A stretch of 64,000 nt of DNA from Halomonas rhizosphaerae (lineage in GTDB: Bacteria; Pseudomonadota; Gammaproteobacteria; Pseudomonadales; Halomonadaceae): positions 62,001 to 126,000 of the forward strand of contig NZ_JASCQP010000023.1 in the NCBI RefSeq assembly GCF_030010555.1, read 5' to 3'. A program made the position numbers and the translations under genes. Of this stretch, positions 18,862-26,485 are shown in pieces. The number at the start of each line of letters is the position of its first letter. The first letter of the stretch is position 1. The notes beneath the pieces are model-generated. The model was not told the origin of the DNA and made no database searches. It saw only the letters and a list, made by a program, of their open reading frames with translations.

Positions 18862-20628
18862 ATGAGTAAGAAGGACTGGATTCTTCAAAAGAAAGAGACT
18901 CGCCGAGTTTTCTCTAGGGCTACCTGGGTCCCTTTGAGGGCATCCATCAATAACGAACAAGGTGAAGTCCGGAATATTGGCTACGTCAGTGAATACTTCG
19001 GATGCGGCTCTGTAGCTTTCCCGCCTGAACATAGAGAAATTGCGGAGCAGCTTAGCTGGATCGACATTGGAATTGGTTGCAGTGTCCAACCCTACGCCTA
19101 TGAGGATGGTCACTATGCTTCGATTGATCAATACCAATACAACGAAAAGGAACCGATTGGGACCCATCTAGTATTCGAGCACCCCCAGCCAGTAGTAGGC
19201 GGAAGCTATTGGGTCTTGAATCCTGACCTAGTGGTTGCGCTTCGATTAATAAAAGAGGGAACAAACTGGGTAAGGCCTGAAGAAAATTTCGTTGTGGTTG
19301 CTCGAGAGGTTCTTGGTGAAAGCGGCGAGCAGACTCTTATTGAAATTAAGCGGGAGTTTCTTCTTGATTATTTAGCAGCAAGGAATCTATCACTGCGGCT
19401 CTCATGTTATCGCCAAAGAGTGGAAAATGTTGGTTCTGTTGAAGACAGTGAGTACTGTGATCTAGTGGATTGCCAAGAACAAAGAGATGGCGGTCGGTTT
19501 GAACTATTAATTCGCAGTTTGGATGATGTTTTCGGAGGAAGTTGGGCTGTATTCCGGACTTGGCGAACTGATGTCGATGAGGACGAAGATGCCCCGGTTA
19601 TGGGGCCGGAAAGGGATGATAATACCGGTTATGAGCGGTCGCAGGGCCATCGGAGTGGCTTTGGAGGAATACGGGTAGAGGGCGAGTTTTGGCGAGATGA
19701 ATGGGTTGAGCACCACGGACAAAGTAAAAGGGTCAGAGGGGATGAAGATACAAATTTACCTCAATTCATTGTAGAAACTGACGGGGCGCGCATGGCATCT
19801 GCTAGCTTAAATAGTGAAGATGTAGGGCGTTGGCTGTGGTTTCGCTCAAGCCTAGTAAACGAGCTTCTTGGTTTTCGCGGGTTCTCTCTGCAATGGTATA
19901 CCGCAGAAACAGGAGGAATTCGGTCCACCTCTGGGTATGTCATACATTTTGGGATTAACTCTTCGGATTTAATCACCGTATATGCTTATGACGTTACTCG
20001 ACTAACACCATGGGAACAGCATGTTTGGGCTGCTCATAACGTTGTTCCGGATGGCAAGGTGTCAAATGAACTATTGGCCGCTCAAGTAAAGGTTCAACCA
20101 GCACCTACTCACGCTGTAGAGGATCTTTTGTTTAAAGTGATGGACATGCTCGAAGGCGTATTTCGTCAAGAGTATGGCGTTACCCTTTTCTCTCATGCCT
20201 TAGATGCTCCTGCAGCTATGCAGCACATATCCCGCTTTGCGAGCAGAGACCAGGCATCTTTACTCAGACTCGCCAAAGAACTCGTCCGAATTTTTTCAGA
20301 TCGACTCAATGTTCGAGATCTCCGCAAGCTTTCAACACATCCTGACAAGGACAAGCTTGGTTCGAATAAGCTACTTCAAAACATTCTAGCTCAGAGGGTA
20401 GGGGATGAGAAAGCTCATCAAGTATTCAGCCCAATTGTTGGCGCATATGACATGCGAATTGGTGATGCCCATCCCACCAGCTCAAAGATCGCAGATGCTT
20501 TGAAACTTGTAGGCATTGACGAAAGCCAGTCTTGTTTAAGGCAGGGTGAGCAACTAATCTCGAATTATGGACAATCAATTTGGTGGATAGGCAAGTTGAT
20601 ATTAGAAAGTTCAGGGAAAGATAGTTAA
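18862..20628 (+). CDS. large cassette protein of unknown function
   Basis: 588 aa, unusually large for an integron cassette. The first half is rich in beta strands and aromatic residues, with a low-complexity acidic stretch VDEDEDAPVMGPERDD at about 240. The second half holds VEDLLFKVMDMLEGVFRQEY and a helical C-terminus SLLRLAKELVRIFSDR. The final 200 residues, with HPDKDKLGSNKLLQNI and GDAHPTSSKIADAL, recall the helical ends of some apea or HEPN-like proteins, but I cannot name a family. Start ATG 18862 has AAGGAAG ten bases upstream. An attC site begins 14 bp after the stop, so gene and site form one cassette. Confidence 0.7.
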   Translation: MSKKDWILQKKETRRVFSRATWVPLRASINNEQGEVRNIGYVSEYFGCGSVAFPPEHREIAEQLSWIDIGIGCSVQPYAYEDGHYASIDQYQYNEKEPIGTHLVFEHPQPVVGGSYWVLNPDLVVALRLIKEGTNWVRPEENFVVVAREVLGESGEQTLIEIKREFLLDYLAARNLSLRLSCYRQRVENVGSVEDSEYCDLVDCQEQRDGGRFELLIRSLDDVFGGSWAVFRTWRTDVDEDEDAPVMGPERDDNTGYERSQGHRSGFGGIRVEGEFWRDEWVEHHGQSKRVRGDEDTNLPQFIVETDGARMASASLNSEDVGRWLWFRSSLVNELLGFRGFSLQWYTAETGGIRSTSGYVIHFGINSSDLITVYAYDVTRLTPWEQHVWAAHNVVPDGKVSNELLAAQVKVQPAPTHAVEDLLFKVMDMLEGVFRQEYGVTLFSHALDAPAAMQHISRFASRDQASLLRLAKELVRIFSDRLNVRDLRKLSTHPDKDKLGSNKLLQNILAQRVGDEKAHQVFSPIVGAYDMRIGDAHPTSSKIADALKLVGIDESQSCLRQGEQLISNYGQSIWWIGKLILESSGKDS

Positions 20629-20641
20629 ATGGCAATGCAAA

Positions 20642-20701
20642 GCATAACAAGTCGCGCCACGCGGACGCACTAAAGTGCGCCGGTGCGCTCTGGTGTTAGG
20701 C
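20642..20701 (+). other. attC recombination site, cassette of the 588-aa gene
   Basis: 60 bp. It begins GCATAACAAGTCG (one mismatch to RYYYAAC) and ends CTGGTGTTAGGC with a perfect GTTRRRY box. The interior is an imperfect palindrome: GACGCAC, TAAA loop, GTGCGCC, flanked by further complementary blocks. This matches the classic 59-base-element layout. Confidence 0.85.
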
Positions 20702-20785
20702 GAAGGACGTGGGCTATGAGCGGTGAGCAGGCATTCGCCGATTAGCCCGAAATTGGATACGCAAAAATAACCAAAGGCTCTTGCA

Positions 20786-21712
20786 ATGGCAGAAAAGCGT
20801 GAAATCGAGAAGTTAATGGCAGATAAGCTCTTTGATGTCGAGCACTCTTTGAGCATGTACGCTGTAAGTTATTGTACAATCCCGGCAGAGTGCATATACG
20901 ATAAGGAGGCGCTAAAGCCTCTCATGGAGGTTGTTGAGACGTGTCATATCTACCTTATTGGTCTTACCCCAATCATTGATCTTGTTGACGCTAAACAAGA
21001 AAGCGATTTGTTAACCCTTATGTTCAAGGTTGCGGGTAAGGATGTTTCTTTGTTATTCGAGCTTCCAGAGGGGTTTGACTTGAAAGCCGAAGGAGATCTT
21101 CTTTATATAGAAGATTCGAATGGTCATCGCTCCTGGCCAGATGAAAGCTATATTCAGGCAAAGCTTTCAGAACAAACAAGTTCCGTTAATTTTGAAGTTA
21201 AATATATTGGCCAAGCATATGGTAAAGACGGATCAAGAAACGCCATTGATCGCCTTCTTAAACATGAAACGCTACAGAAAATATCACTGAAAGGTATCCC
21301 TGAAGGCTATCGATTGTCATTGTTGTTGTTGGCAATACAGCCAAATAGCCAATTGTTTACTATGATGAACCCTTTCGCTAGAAATACAGATGAAGGGCCG
21401 GCAAGAATTAGGTCGGGGCTAGATAAGTTGTTTAACACAACGGAGCAAGAGCGCATAACATTGTATGAAGCATCGTTAATACGATATTTCTATCCAGAGT
21501 TTAATAAAGAGTTTAAAGATAGCTTTCCATCGACAAATTTAAAGGTTCTTCAAGATTGCTACGAAAAAGACTTTAGCGGAGTTGTGGCAGAGATTTGTAT
21601 AGATGAGCTTCCTTTTAAATTGTTCTCAGGCAATGTGATACCTAAAAACTACCATATAGCAAAACATGATCTTCACAAAGATGATGCGCGCAGAATGTTT
21701 TTTGGCTTGTGA
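20786..21712 (+). CDS. cassette protein with GIY-YIG-like segment
   Basis: 308 aa, AT-rich. Residues about 135-170 read VKYIGQAYGKDGSRNAIDRL followed by LKHETLQKI, resembling the first GIY-YIG strands and the Arg-containing helix. Further on, LYEASLIRYFYPEFNKEF could supply the conserved Glu and Asn of that nuclease fold. The N-terminal 130 residues have a separate alpha/beta region with no named match. If correct it is a nuclease-like protein, fitting neighbours with Mrr and HsdR folds. The ribosome site upstream of ATG 20786 is weak; a later Met at codon 11 is an alternative. An attC site begins 36 bp after the stop. Confidence 0.6.
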   Translation: MAEKREIEKLMADKLFDVEHSLSMYAVSYCTIPAECIYDKEALKPLMEVVETCHIYLIGLTPIIDLVDAKQESDLLTLMFKVAGKDVSLLFELPEGFDLKAEGDLLYIEDSNGHRSWPDESYIQAKLSEQTSSVNFEVKYIGQAYGKDGSRNAIDRLLKHETLQKISLKGIPEGYRLSLLLLAIQPNSQLFTMMNPFARNTDEGPARIRSGLDKLFNTTEQERITLYEASLIRYFYPEFNKEFKDSFPSTNLKVLQDCYEKDFSGVVAEICIDELPFKLFSGNVIPKNYHIAKHDLHKDDARRMFFGL

Positions 21713-21748
21713 TGCGGCGGCAATTATTTCATGTGCGGCAGGTCATTT

Positions 21749-21820
21749 GCCTAACAATGCACTGCTGTCGGACAAATTTTGCGCTGCGCTCCAAATTTGC
21801 CGCAGAGCGCGGCGTTACAT
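21749..21820 (+). other. attC recombination site, cassette of the GIY-YIG-like gene
   Basis: 72 bp. It begins GCCTAACAATGCACTGCTGT with a perfect RYYYAAC box and ends GAGCGCGGCGTTACAT (GTT box with one deviation). CAAATTT and AAATTTG form the inner stem around GCGCTGCGCTCC. The CTGCTGTCGGAC and CCGCAGAGCGCGGCGTTA blocks are of a type that recurs in chromosomal integrons. Confidence 0.85.
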
Positions 21821-21845
21821 CAGAGCTTACTGATTGTCTGCTTTT

Positions 21846-21936
21846 GGCCGAGTGAAGAACTTTAGTCTATGCTGATGAGCCTGATGAGGCAGTTGACGAC
21901 CCGAAGCGGCCGTGGCGGCATAGGCAGCGGGCACCT
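21846..21936 (+). repeat. cassette noncoding repeat, copy B
   Basis: 91-bp partner of 18585-18675, directly after an attC site and before the next cassette gene. Shorter pieces with the same CGACCCAAAGCGG core occur after the nuclease gene (about 17187-17199), and TGGCCGATAGCGGC occurs near 23780. It encodes nothing visible. Confidence 0.6.
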
Positions 21937-21992
21937 AGATCGTGTTGAACAGTTAGAAGGCATCGAAGTACTAGTCCGAATGGTGAGCGCTC

Positions 21993-22796
21993 ATGTCCTA
22001 TGAAAGACGTTCGAGGCATGTCACCCTCAAGCTTGAACGGGCCAAGACGCATGCAGTCGACCTTGAGTCGAGCGTCGCTGGCTTCCTCCAGACGCAACCC
22101 TACCGGGTTGGCATCAAACGTGACGAGGAACGACGACTCATCTACTTCCTTGAGGACGTCGCGGAAGCTCCCGACGGCATACCGTTGCTGGCAGGCGACG
22201 CGATTCAGAACCTGGTGAGCGGACTCGACCACCTAGCCTACCAGCTCGTCTGCCGAGCCACTGATGACCATCCGCCCCAGCCTCGGCGCATCTATTTCCC
22301 GATCGCCGACAGTGAAGAGAAGTACGAGGCAACGAAGGCGTCCAAGCTGCAGGGTGCTTCTCCGGAGATGATCGCGGCGGTGGATGACCTGCATCCGTTC
22401 CGGGGTGGTAATGACACTCTCTGGAAGCTCCATCGCCTCAACAACATCGAGAAGCACCGCATCCTGTTCACGGTCGGCTCACAGGCCGCGGGAATACACC
22501 TCGGCCAGCTTCTCTCTGTGCATGTCGGCGACGCGTTTCCGGCAGAAGCCGTGCAGGCGATGAAGGGCATGGATCTCTTCCTAAACCCCGCAGATAAGGG
22601 CTTTCCGCTCAGTCCCGGGTTCGAGCTCTATCGAGGCGCCCCTGACGAGGAGCCGAACCCAGAGCTCCAGTTCAGGTTCACCGTGGTCTTGAACGAGCCT
22701 GAGGTGGCGGAGGGCGAGGCAGTCACCGGACTGGTGTCGGGCTTCGTGCAGGAGGTTGAAAGAGTCGTTGGCAGCCTCTCCCCGCTCCTGGAGTAG
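21993..22796 (+). CDS. cassette protein of unknown function (HEPN-like helical segments)
   Basis: 267 aa and clearly GC-rich, unlike its AT-rich neighbours, which suits a cassette from another source. The helices AGDAIQNLVSGLDHLAYQLV and the motif LHRLNNIEKHRILFTVG match a common family of uncharacterised bacterial proteins with an LHxLxNxxKHR signature. The paired-helix pattern suggests a HEPN-type fold, but I cannot show a catalytic RX4-6H. The start at 21993 has GGTGAG a few bases upstream. An attC site lies 28 bp after the stop. No membrane segment or signal peptide is seen. Confidence 0.6.
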   Translation: MSYERRSRHVTLKLERAKTHAVDLESSVAGFLQTQPYRVGIKRDEERRLIYFLEDVAEAPDGIPLLAGDAIQNLVSGLDHLAYQLVCRATDDHPPQPRRIYFPIADSEEKYEATKASKLQGASPEMIAAVDDLHPFRGGNDTLWKLHRLNNIEKHRILFTVGSQAAGIHLGQLLSVHVGDAFPAEAVQAMKGMDLFLNPADKGFPLSPGFELYRGAPDEEPNPELQFRFTVVLNEPEVAEGEAVTGLVSGFVQEVERVVGSLSPLLE

Positions 22797-22824
22797 CTTG
22801 GTGTGTGACCATGCGGGTGATGCC

Positions 22825-22919
22825 TTCTAACAAGGAATTGCTGCTGGCACGGCTTAAGTAGTAGGTACATTACGCTGGTGTCCGGACAGGCTGCGCAGCA
22901 GAATTCCGGGACGTTAGCC
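22825..22919 (+). other. attC recombination site, cassette of the 267-aa gene
   Basis: 95 bp. It begins TTCTAACAAGGAATTGCTGC and ends CAGAATTCCGGGACGTTAGC (then C). GGAATT-GCTGCTG pairs with CAGCAG-AATTCC, leaving an unpaired base as usual for attC extrahelical bases. Both end boxes deviate by one base from consensus. Confidence 0.8.
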
Positions 22920-22932
22920 ATCCGAGGTAAAA

Positions 22933-23739
22933 ATGAAGCAAGAAGATATGGACTGGTATCAATTTCAAGAAGTTATTTGCGAACACTTCCGTGCGTTAGG
23001 AGCCGATGCTCAGACTAATGTAACAGTTGAAGGTGTTAGGACTAACCATGATGTTGATATTTTGGTTAGAACCAAGTTTTTAGGTCAAGATATTACTTGG
23101 GTTGTCGAGGCTAAGTTTTGGAATAGCAAAGTAAATAAATCTCATGTTCTGGCTTTAAGAGCAATCGTAGATGATATTGGTGCTGACCGTGGGTTTATTG
23201 TTTCAAAGAAAGGGTTTCAATCAGGGGCTACTGAGGCAGCACAAAGTAGCAATGTAAATCTAAAAACTTTTGAAGAGTTAAAGTCTGAAACTAAGGATAT
23301 GGTTGAGGGTGAAATAATCAAAATGTACAGCAAGAGACTCTACTTACTTGAAGACCGCTATTGGTCGCACTCAAAGAGCCTAAGAATCAAGTATGGGCTC
23401 CGAGAAGATGTTTGGGATTATTCTATGAACTTTTCTGGGCAATTGATCTTAGCGGCAGCGAGAAAAGCTATTATGGCAGCAGAAGATTTTCGCTACCCGA
23501 TAGTAATTGAAAGTCATCAGAAGGAACAGCAAGGTCAACCAGTTGTACATAATTTTCAGCAGCTACAAAATTGGCTCAATTTGAACCTCAACTACTTCGA
23601 AGAAAAGCTCATTGAAGCTGAATGGGCAATGTACCAAAACGACGATTACAGTCCCGACTTGGTAAGAACCCCCGAGGGTGAAACAACCATTAGTTCTATG
23701 CTTGCTCAGGCAATGTATCGTGCGGAAAGTGACGGATAA
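22933..23739 (+). CDS. Mrr-type restriction endonuclease-like protein
   Basis: 268 aa. The N-terminal 115 residues form an Mrr_cat-type PD-(D/E)XK domain: FQEVICEHFRALGADAQTNV, the metal Asp42 in NHDVDILV, the Glu59-Ala-Lys61 strand (WVVEAKFW), and the late GFIVSKKGFQSGATEAAQ strand and Gln helix. Mrr enzymes cut modified or foreign DNA. The remaining 150 residues lack a typical Mrr winged helix and are not recognised. It is AT-rich, starts 14 bp after an attC site with GAGGT five bases before ATG, and so is the last cassette of the array. No attC is visible after it; only part of the cassette noncoding motif occurs, near 23780. Confidence 0.75.
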   Translation: MKQEDMDWYQFQEVICEHFRALGADAQTNVTVEGVRTNHDVDILVRTKFLGQDITWVVEAKFWNSKVNKSHVLALRAIVDDIGADRGFIVSKKGFQSGATEAAQSSNVNLKTFEELKSETKDMVEGEIIKMYSKRLYLLEDRYWSHSKSLRIKYGLREDVWDYSMNFSGQLILAAARKAIMAAEDFRYPIVIESHQKEQQGQPVVHNFQQLQNWLNLNLNYFEEKLIEAEWAMYQNDDYSPDLVRTPEGETTISSMLAQAMYRAESDG

Positions 23740-23829
23740 TGAGGCATTATACATCAGGAAAACCTCAATGTCCGCTCCTGGCCGATAGCGGCTGTATGCA
23801 ATATGGTCGTTTTCTTTACGCACGTTTGA

Positions 23830-23865
23830 CCGCCCCTCCAAGAGGCCCTGGAGGGGCGGTTTTTT
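23830..23865 (+). terminator. strong intrinsic terminator closing the cassette array
   Basis: CCGCCCCTCC and GGAGGGGCGG pair perfectly around a 10-base loop and run into TTTTTT. It faces plus-strand transcription, about 90 bp after the Mrr-like gene. Confidence 0.9.
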
Positions 23866-23922
23866 GTAAAGGAACTGCGTAAATCTTTCTATGGAAAGAA
23901 AAGGTGTGTTTTCTTTCTGCTA

Positions 23923-24186
23923 TCAGCCACGAATGAGCCGTGCGCCGGGCGGAACCTGGTAACGGAGCTCATCGCAGTCGCCGGGTGGTGGCTGCTGTCC
24001 CTCCGGCCGGTCTGGGTACCAGATCCGGCACTCCCCGGGGGGTGGCAGGTGGCCGCTTGGTAAACCCTGGCTGCGTTCGTACCCCGGATACCCGTTTCCA
24101 TACCCGTAGCCATCGGCGTAGACCGCACAACCTGAAAGCGCGATGACCGCCAGCAGGGAGGTGGCGGCTCGATACAGTGTCTTCAT
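23923..24186 (-). CDS. small outer-membrane-type lipoprotein
   Basis: 87 aa. The N-terminus MKTLYRAATSLLAVIALSGC has a lipobox (LSGC) for lipidation at Cys20. The mature part is Gly/Tyr-rich (YADGYGYGNGYPGYERS) and then carries two PPPGxC motifs (LPPPGECRIWY and QQPPPGDCDELRY), a pattern I know from conserved small lipoproteins of unknown function. The ribosome site AAGGAG lies about ten bases before ATG (24184-24186). It is convergent with the cassette array and divergent from the MFS gene. Whether it belongs to the metal cluster is unclear. Confidence 0.75.
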   Translation of the reverse strand: MKTLYRAATSLLAVIALSGCAVYADGYGYGNGYPGYERSQGLPSGHLPPPGECRIWYPDRPEGQQPPPGDCDELRYQVPPGARLIRG

Positions 24187-24304
24187 GCACCACTCCTTGT
24201 GTCGTGCCCGGTATGGCGTTGTTGCCCCCTCTGCATGATGCGCGATCTCGTCATGAGTTGCCCAACATCAATTGTCCTCCTGGTCGGCAGTCACTAGGCT
24301 TCCT

Positions 24305-24325
24305 ATATCCCCCTGGGGGGGATAT
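24305..24325. promoter_or_regulatory. CsoR/RcnR-type operator upstream of the MFS exporter gene
   Basis: A run of five C, T, then seven G is flanked by ATAT on both sides, forming a near-perfect dyad. This G/C-tract palindrome is the recognised operator type of CsoR/RcnR repressors. A related site is in front of the repressor gene itself at 25943. A TTGACA lies just after it (24329-24334), so bound repressor would cover the promoter. Confidence 0.7.
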
Positions 24326-24378
24326 GAATTGACATGCCTGGTGGCCTCGGGTCACCCCGCGTCAACAAGAGGAGCGGT

Positions 24379-25575
24379 ATGGAGCTGTTTCGGGATCGTC
24401 GCTATCGCCACCTGTTCTCCGCCCAGGTGATCGCCCTGATCGGCACCGGGCTGACCACGGTCGGCCTGGCGCTGCTGGCCAGCGAGCTGGCCGGGGAGCG
24501 CGCCGGGGAGGTGCTGGGCACGGCGCTGGCCATCAAGATGATCGCCTACGTGGGCATCGCCCCGGTGGTCGGCGCCTATGCCACCCGGCTGCCACGGCGC
24601 GTCTTGCTGGTCACCCTCGACCTGCTGCGCGCTGCGGTGGTGGTGAGCCTGCCGTTCGTGACTGAGGTGTGGCAGATCTACCTGCTGATCTTCCTGCTCA
24701 ACGCCTGCTCGGCGGGCTTCACGCCGGTGTTCCAGGCCACGATTCCCGACATCTTCGAGGACGAGCGCCGCTACACCCAGGCGCTCTCCCTGTCGCGCCT
24801 GGCCTATGACCTGGAGAACCTGCTGAGCCCGCTGCTCGCCGCCCTGCTGCTGGTGGTAATGTCCTTCAACCTGCTGTTCGTGCTGAACGCGGCGGCTTTC
24901 CTGCTCTCGGCGCTGTTGGTGGTCAGCGTGTCGCTGCCCTCGCCGCATCCGCAGACGGCCGGCGGCGGTGTCTGGGCCAGGCTGACCCAGGGCATTAGCC
25001 GCTATCTCGGCACCCCGCGTCTGCGTGGGCTGCTCGCCCTCAACATGGCGGTGGCCGCGGCCGGCGCCATGCAGATCGTCAATACGGTGGTCTACGTGCG
25101 CCATGGGCTGGGCCTGGGGGAGACCCAGGTGGCCATCGCCTTCGCGGCGGCGGGCGGCGGCTCGATGGTCGTCGCCCTCACCCTGCCCAAGCTACTGGAG
25201 CGCCTGGACCAGCGCCCGGTGATGCTGACGGGCGGCCTGCTGATGAGTGCCAGCCTGCTGGCGGGCCTAATGGGACCCGGCTTCGTGATGCTGCTATTGC
25301 TGTGGTTCGTGCTGGGCGCCGGGGCCTCGATGGTGATGACCCCCACCGGCAGGCTGCTCAAGCAGTCCTGCCGGGCCGAGGAGCGCCCGGCGCTGTTCGC
25401 CGCCCAGTTCTCGCTTTCCCACGCCTGCTGGCTGGTGGCCTATCCGCTGGCCGGTTGGCTGGGAAGCACTTTGGGCATGATGTCCGCCTTCGCGGCCCTG
25501 GCCATCCTGTCCCTGGCCGCCACCCTGCTGGCCGCGCGTCTGTGGCCGGCGCAAGTGACCGAAGCGCACGCCTGA
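24379..25575 (+). CDS. MFS transporter, probable metal exporter
   Basis: 398 aa with about 12 predicted membrane spans, beginning MELFRDRRYRHLFSAQVIAL. The A-like loop between spans 2 and 3 is ATRLPRRVLL. The sequence belongs to the MFS_3/NreB-like branch that includes nickel and cobalt exporters; the substrate here is inferred from the CsoR/RcnR-type operator in front and the repressor gene convergent to it. ATG 24379 was chosen for the GAGGAG seven bases upstream and because the membrane protein starts there; an earlier in-frame ATG at 24334 would add 15 residues without a ribosome site. Confidence 0.8.
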   Translation: MELFRDRRYRHLFSAQVIALIGTGLTTVGLALLASELAGERAGEVLGTALAIKMIAYVGIAPVVGAYATRLPRRVLLVTLDLLRAAVVVSLPFVTEVWQIYLLIFLLNACSAGFTPVFQATIPDIFEDERRYTQALSLSRLAYDLENLLSPLLAALLLVVMSFNLLFVLNAAAFLLSALLVVSVSLPSPHPQTAGGGVWARLTQGISRYLGTPRLRGLLALNMAVAAAGAMQIVNTVVYVRHGLGLGETQVAIAFAAAGGGSMVVALTLPKLLERLDQRPVMLTGGLLMSASLLAGLMGPGFVMLLLLWFVLGAGASMVMTPTGRLLKQSCRAEERPALFAAQFSLSHACWLVAYPLAGWLGSTLGMMSAFAALAILSLAATLLAARLWPAQVTEAHA

Positions 25576-25642
25576 TCACGCAAGGCATGCTTTGTCATCG
25601 ATGGTGGAAGGGCGGGTGGAGCCGGTGGGGCCAATCACGCCG

Positions 25643-25918
25643 CTACAGGTAGCGGACGATGGCCTTGAAGTCCTCGATCTGGGCCTGCTGGCCCTCCGTC
25701 CTGGCACCAATGGCCGCGTCCAGGCAGTGGTCGATGTGATCCTGCACCAGGGTGCGCTTGGCCTGCTGGATGGCCTTCTCCACGGCATGCAGCTGCTGGG
25801 CGATGTCCAGGCAGGGGCGACCTTCCTCGATCATCTGGGTGACGCTTTGCAGGTGCCCCCGGGCGCGGTTGAGCCGCTTGATGATGTCGGGGTGGCTCTC
25901 GTGAGTATGTGGTGGCAT
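25643..25918 (-). CDS. CsoR/RcnR family metal-sensing repressor
   Basis: 91 aa, all-helical DUF156 fold. These tetrameric repressors release DNA on binding metal. Numbering from the chosen Met gives Cys36, His61 and Cys65, the exact Cu(I) ligand set of M. tuberculosis CsoR, but also His64 (the RcnR-type position) and a His-rich start MPPHTHESHPD. Metal identity is therefore ambiguous; Ni/Co is favoured by the HupE neighbour. The start was placed at 25918 since DUF156 proteins begin close to IIKRLNRARGHL; an upstream Met would add 23 residues that cross the operator. It is convergent with the MFS gene and divergent from the His-rich gene. Confidence 0.88.
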   Translation of the reverse strand: MPPHTHESHPDIIKRLNRARGHLQSVTQMIEEGRPCLDIAQQLHAVEKAIQQAKRTLVQDHIDHCLDAAIGARTEGQQAQIEDFKAIVRYL

Positions 25919-25942
25919 GTTTAGGCTCCCTGTCGTTGTTCC

Positions 25943-25960
25943 TATCCCCCTAGGGAGGAT
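25943..25960. promoter_or_regulatory. CsoR/RcnR-type operator between repressor and metal genes
   Basis: TATCCCCCTAGGGAGGAT resembles the operator at 24305 with a weaker second half. It lies about 25 bp before the repressor start and 90 bp before the His-rich gene, so it could serve both directions. Confidence 0.6.
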
Positions 25961-26049
25961 GTTAGGCTCTTGCCGGCAGCGTGCCAATGCCGCCCGTCGC
26001 GGCCCGGCGCCTGCGCCCCGGCTTCCCTTGTCATCCTGGTTGGCTATTC

Positions 26050-26433
26050 ATGCTCCACCGGCTGCGCCATCGTCTCGGCTACCTGTTCCTGCTGCTGTTG
26101 TTCTTGCCCGGGCTGGTCCTGACCAGTGCCGGCGAGGCGCGTGCCCATGGGCCGCTGAGCGCGGAAGCGCACCAGGAGGCAAAGGCCGACCGTCATGGGC
26201 ACGCTCATGGCCATGACCACATGGACGACAGGGACGACAGGGACCAAGGGGACGGTCGCCATCTGCATCACGAGAGTGGCAATCACTTCCACGAGACGGC
26301 GGACCGTCTCGCGGCAGGCGTGAGTCTGGCACCGCGCTTCCGTGACGCCCTGCGGATCGGTGCCCGGCACGGCGTTCCGCTGCGCCGCGTCTATCGCCTG
26401 GAGCGCCCTCCACGGCCGGTCATCGCTGGATGA
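26050..26433 (+). CDS. histidine-rich exported protein of the metal cluster
   Basis: 127 aa. A signal peptide (LGYLFLLLLFLPGLVLTSAG, cleavage near EARA-HG) is followed by a His/Asp-rich stretch, DRHGHAHGHDHMDDRDDRD, and another His run LHHESGNHFHE. This suggests periplasmic metal binding. The C-terminus RVYRLERPPRPVIAG is basic. It lies between the metal repressor and hupE. ATG 26050 was chosen because the basic n-region and hydrophobic core follow directly; a start 23 codons earlier is open but adds a Pro/Arg-rich leader. The ribosome site is weak in both cases. Confidence 0.65.
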   Translation: MLHRLRHRLGYLFLLLLFLPGLVLTSAGEARAHGPLSAEAHQEAKADRHGHAHGHDHMDDRDDRDQGDGRHLHHESGNHFHETADRLAAGVSLAPRFRDALRIGARHGVPLRRVYRLERPPRPVIAG

Positions 26434-26485
26434 CCGGGGCCGCCCACCGGACGGCCGATACCCAAGACAGACCCGTGGAGGTTTC

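Larger units (their letters stand above)
17170..23829 (+). mobile_element. integron-type gene cassette array without integrase (CALIN-like)
   Basis: Consecutive plus-strand genes with very different base composition are each followed by an attC-like palindromic site or by a shared noncoding tail. The clearest attC sites are at 20642-20701, 21749-21820 and 22825-22919. No integron integrase or attI is present in the window. Such clusters are known as attC clusters lacking integron integrases. The limits are approximate: upstream the noncoding motif first appears at about 17177, and downstream the array stops before the terminator at 23830. Confidence 0.7.
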
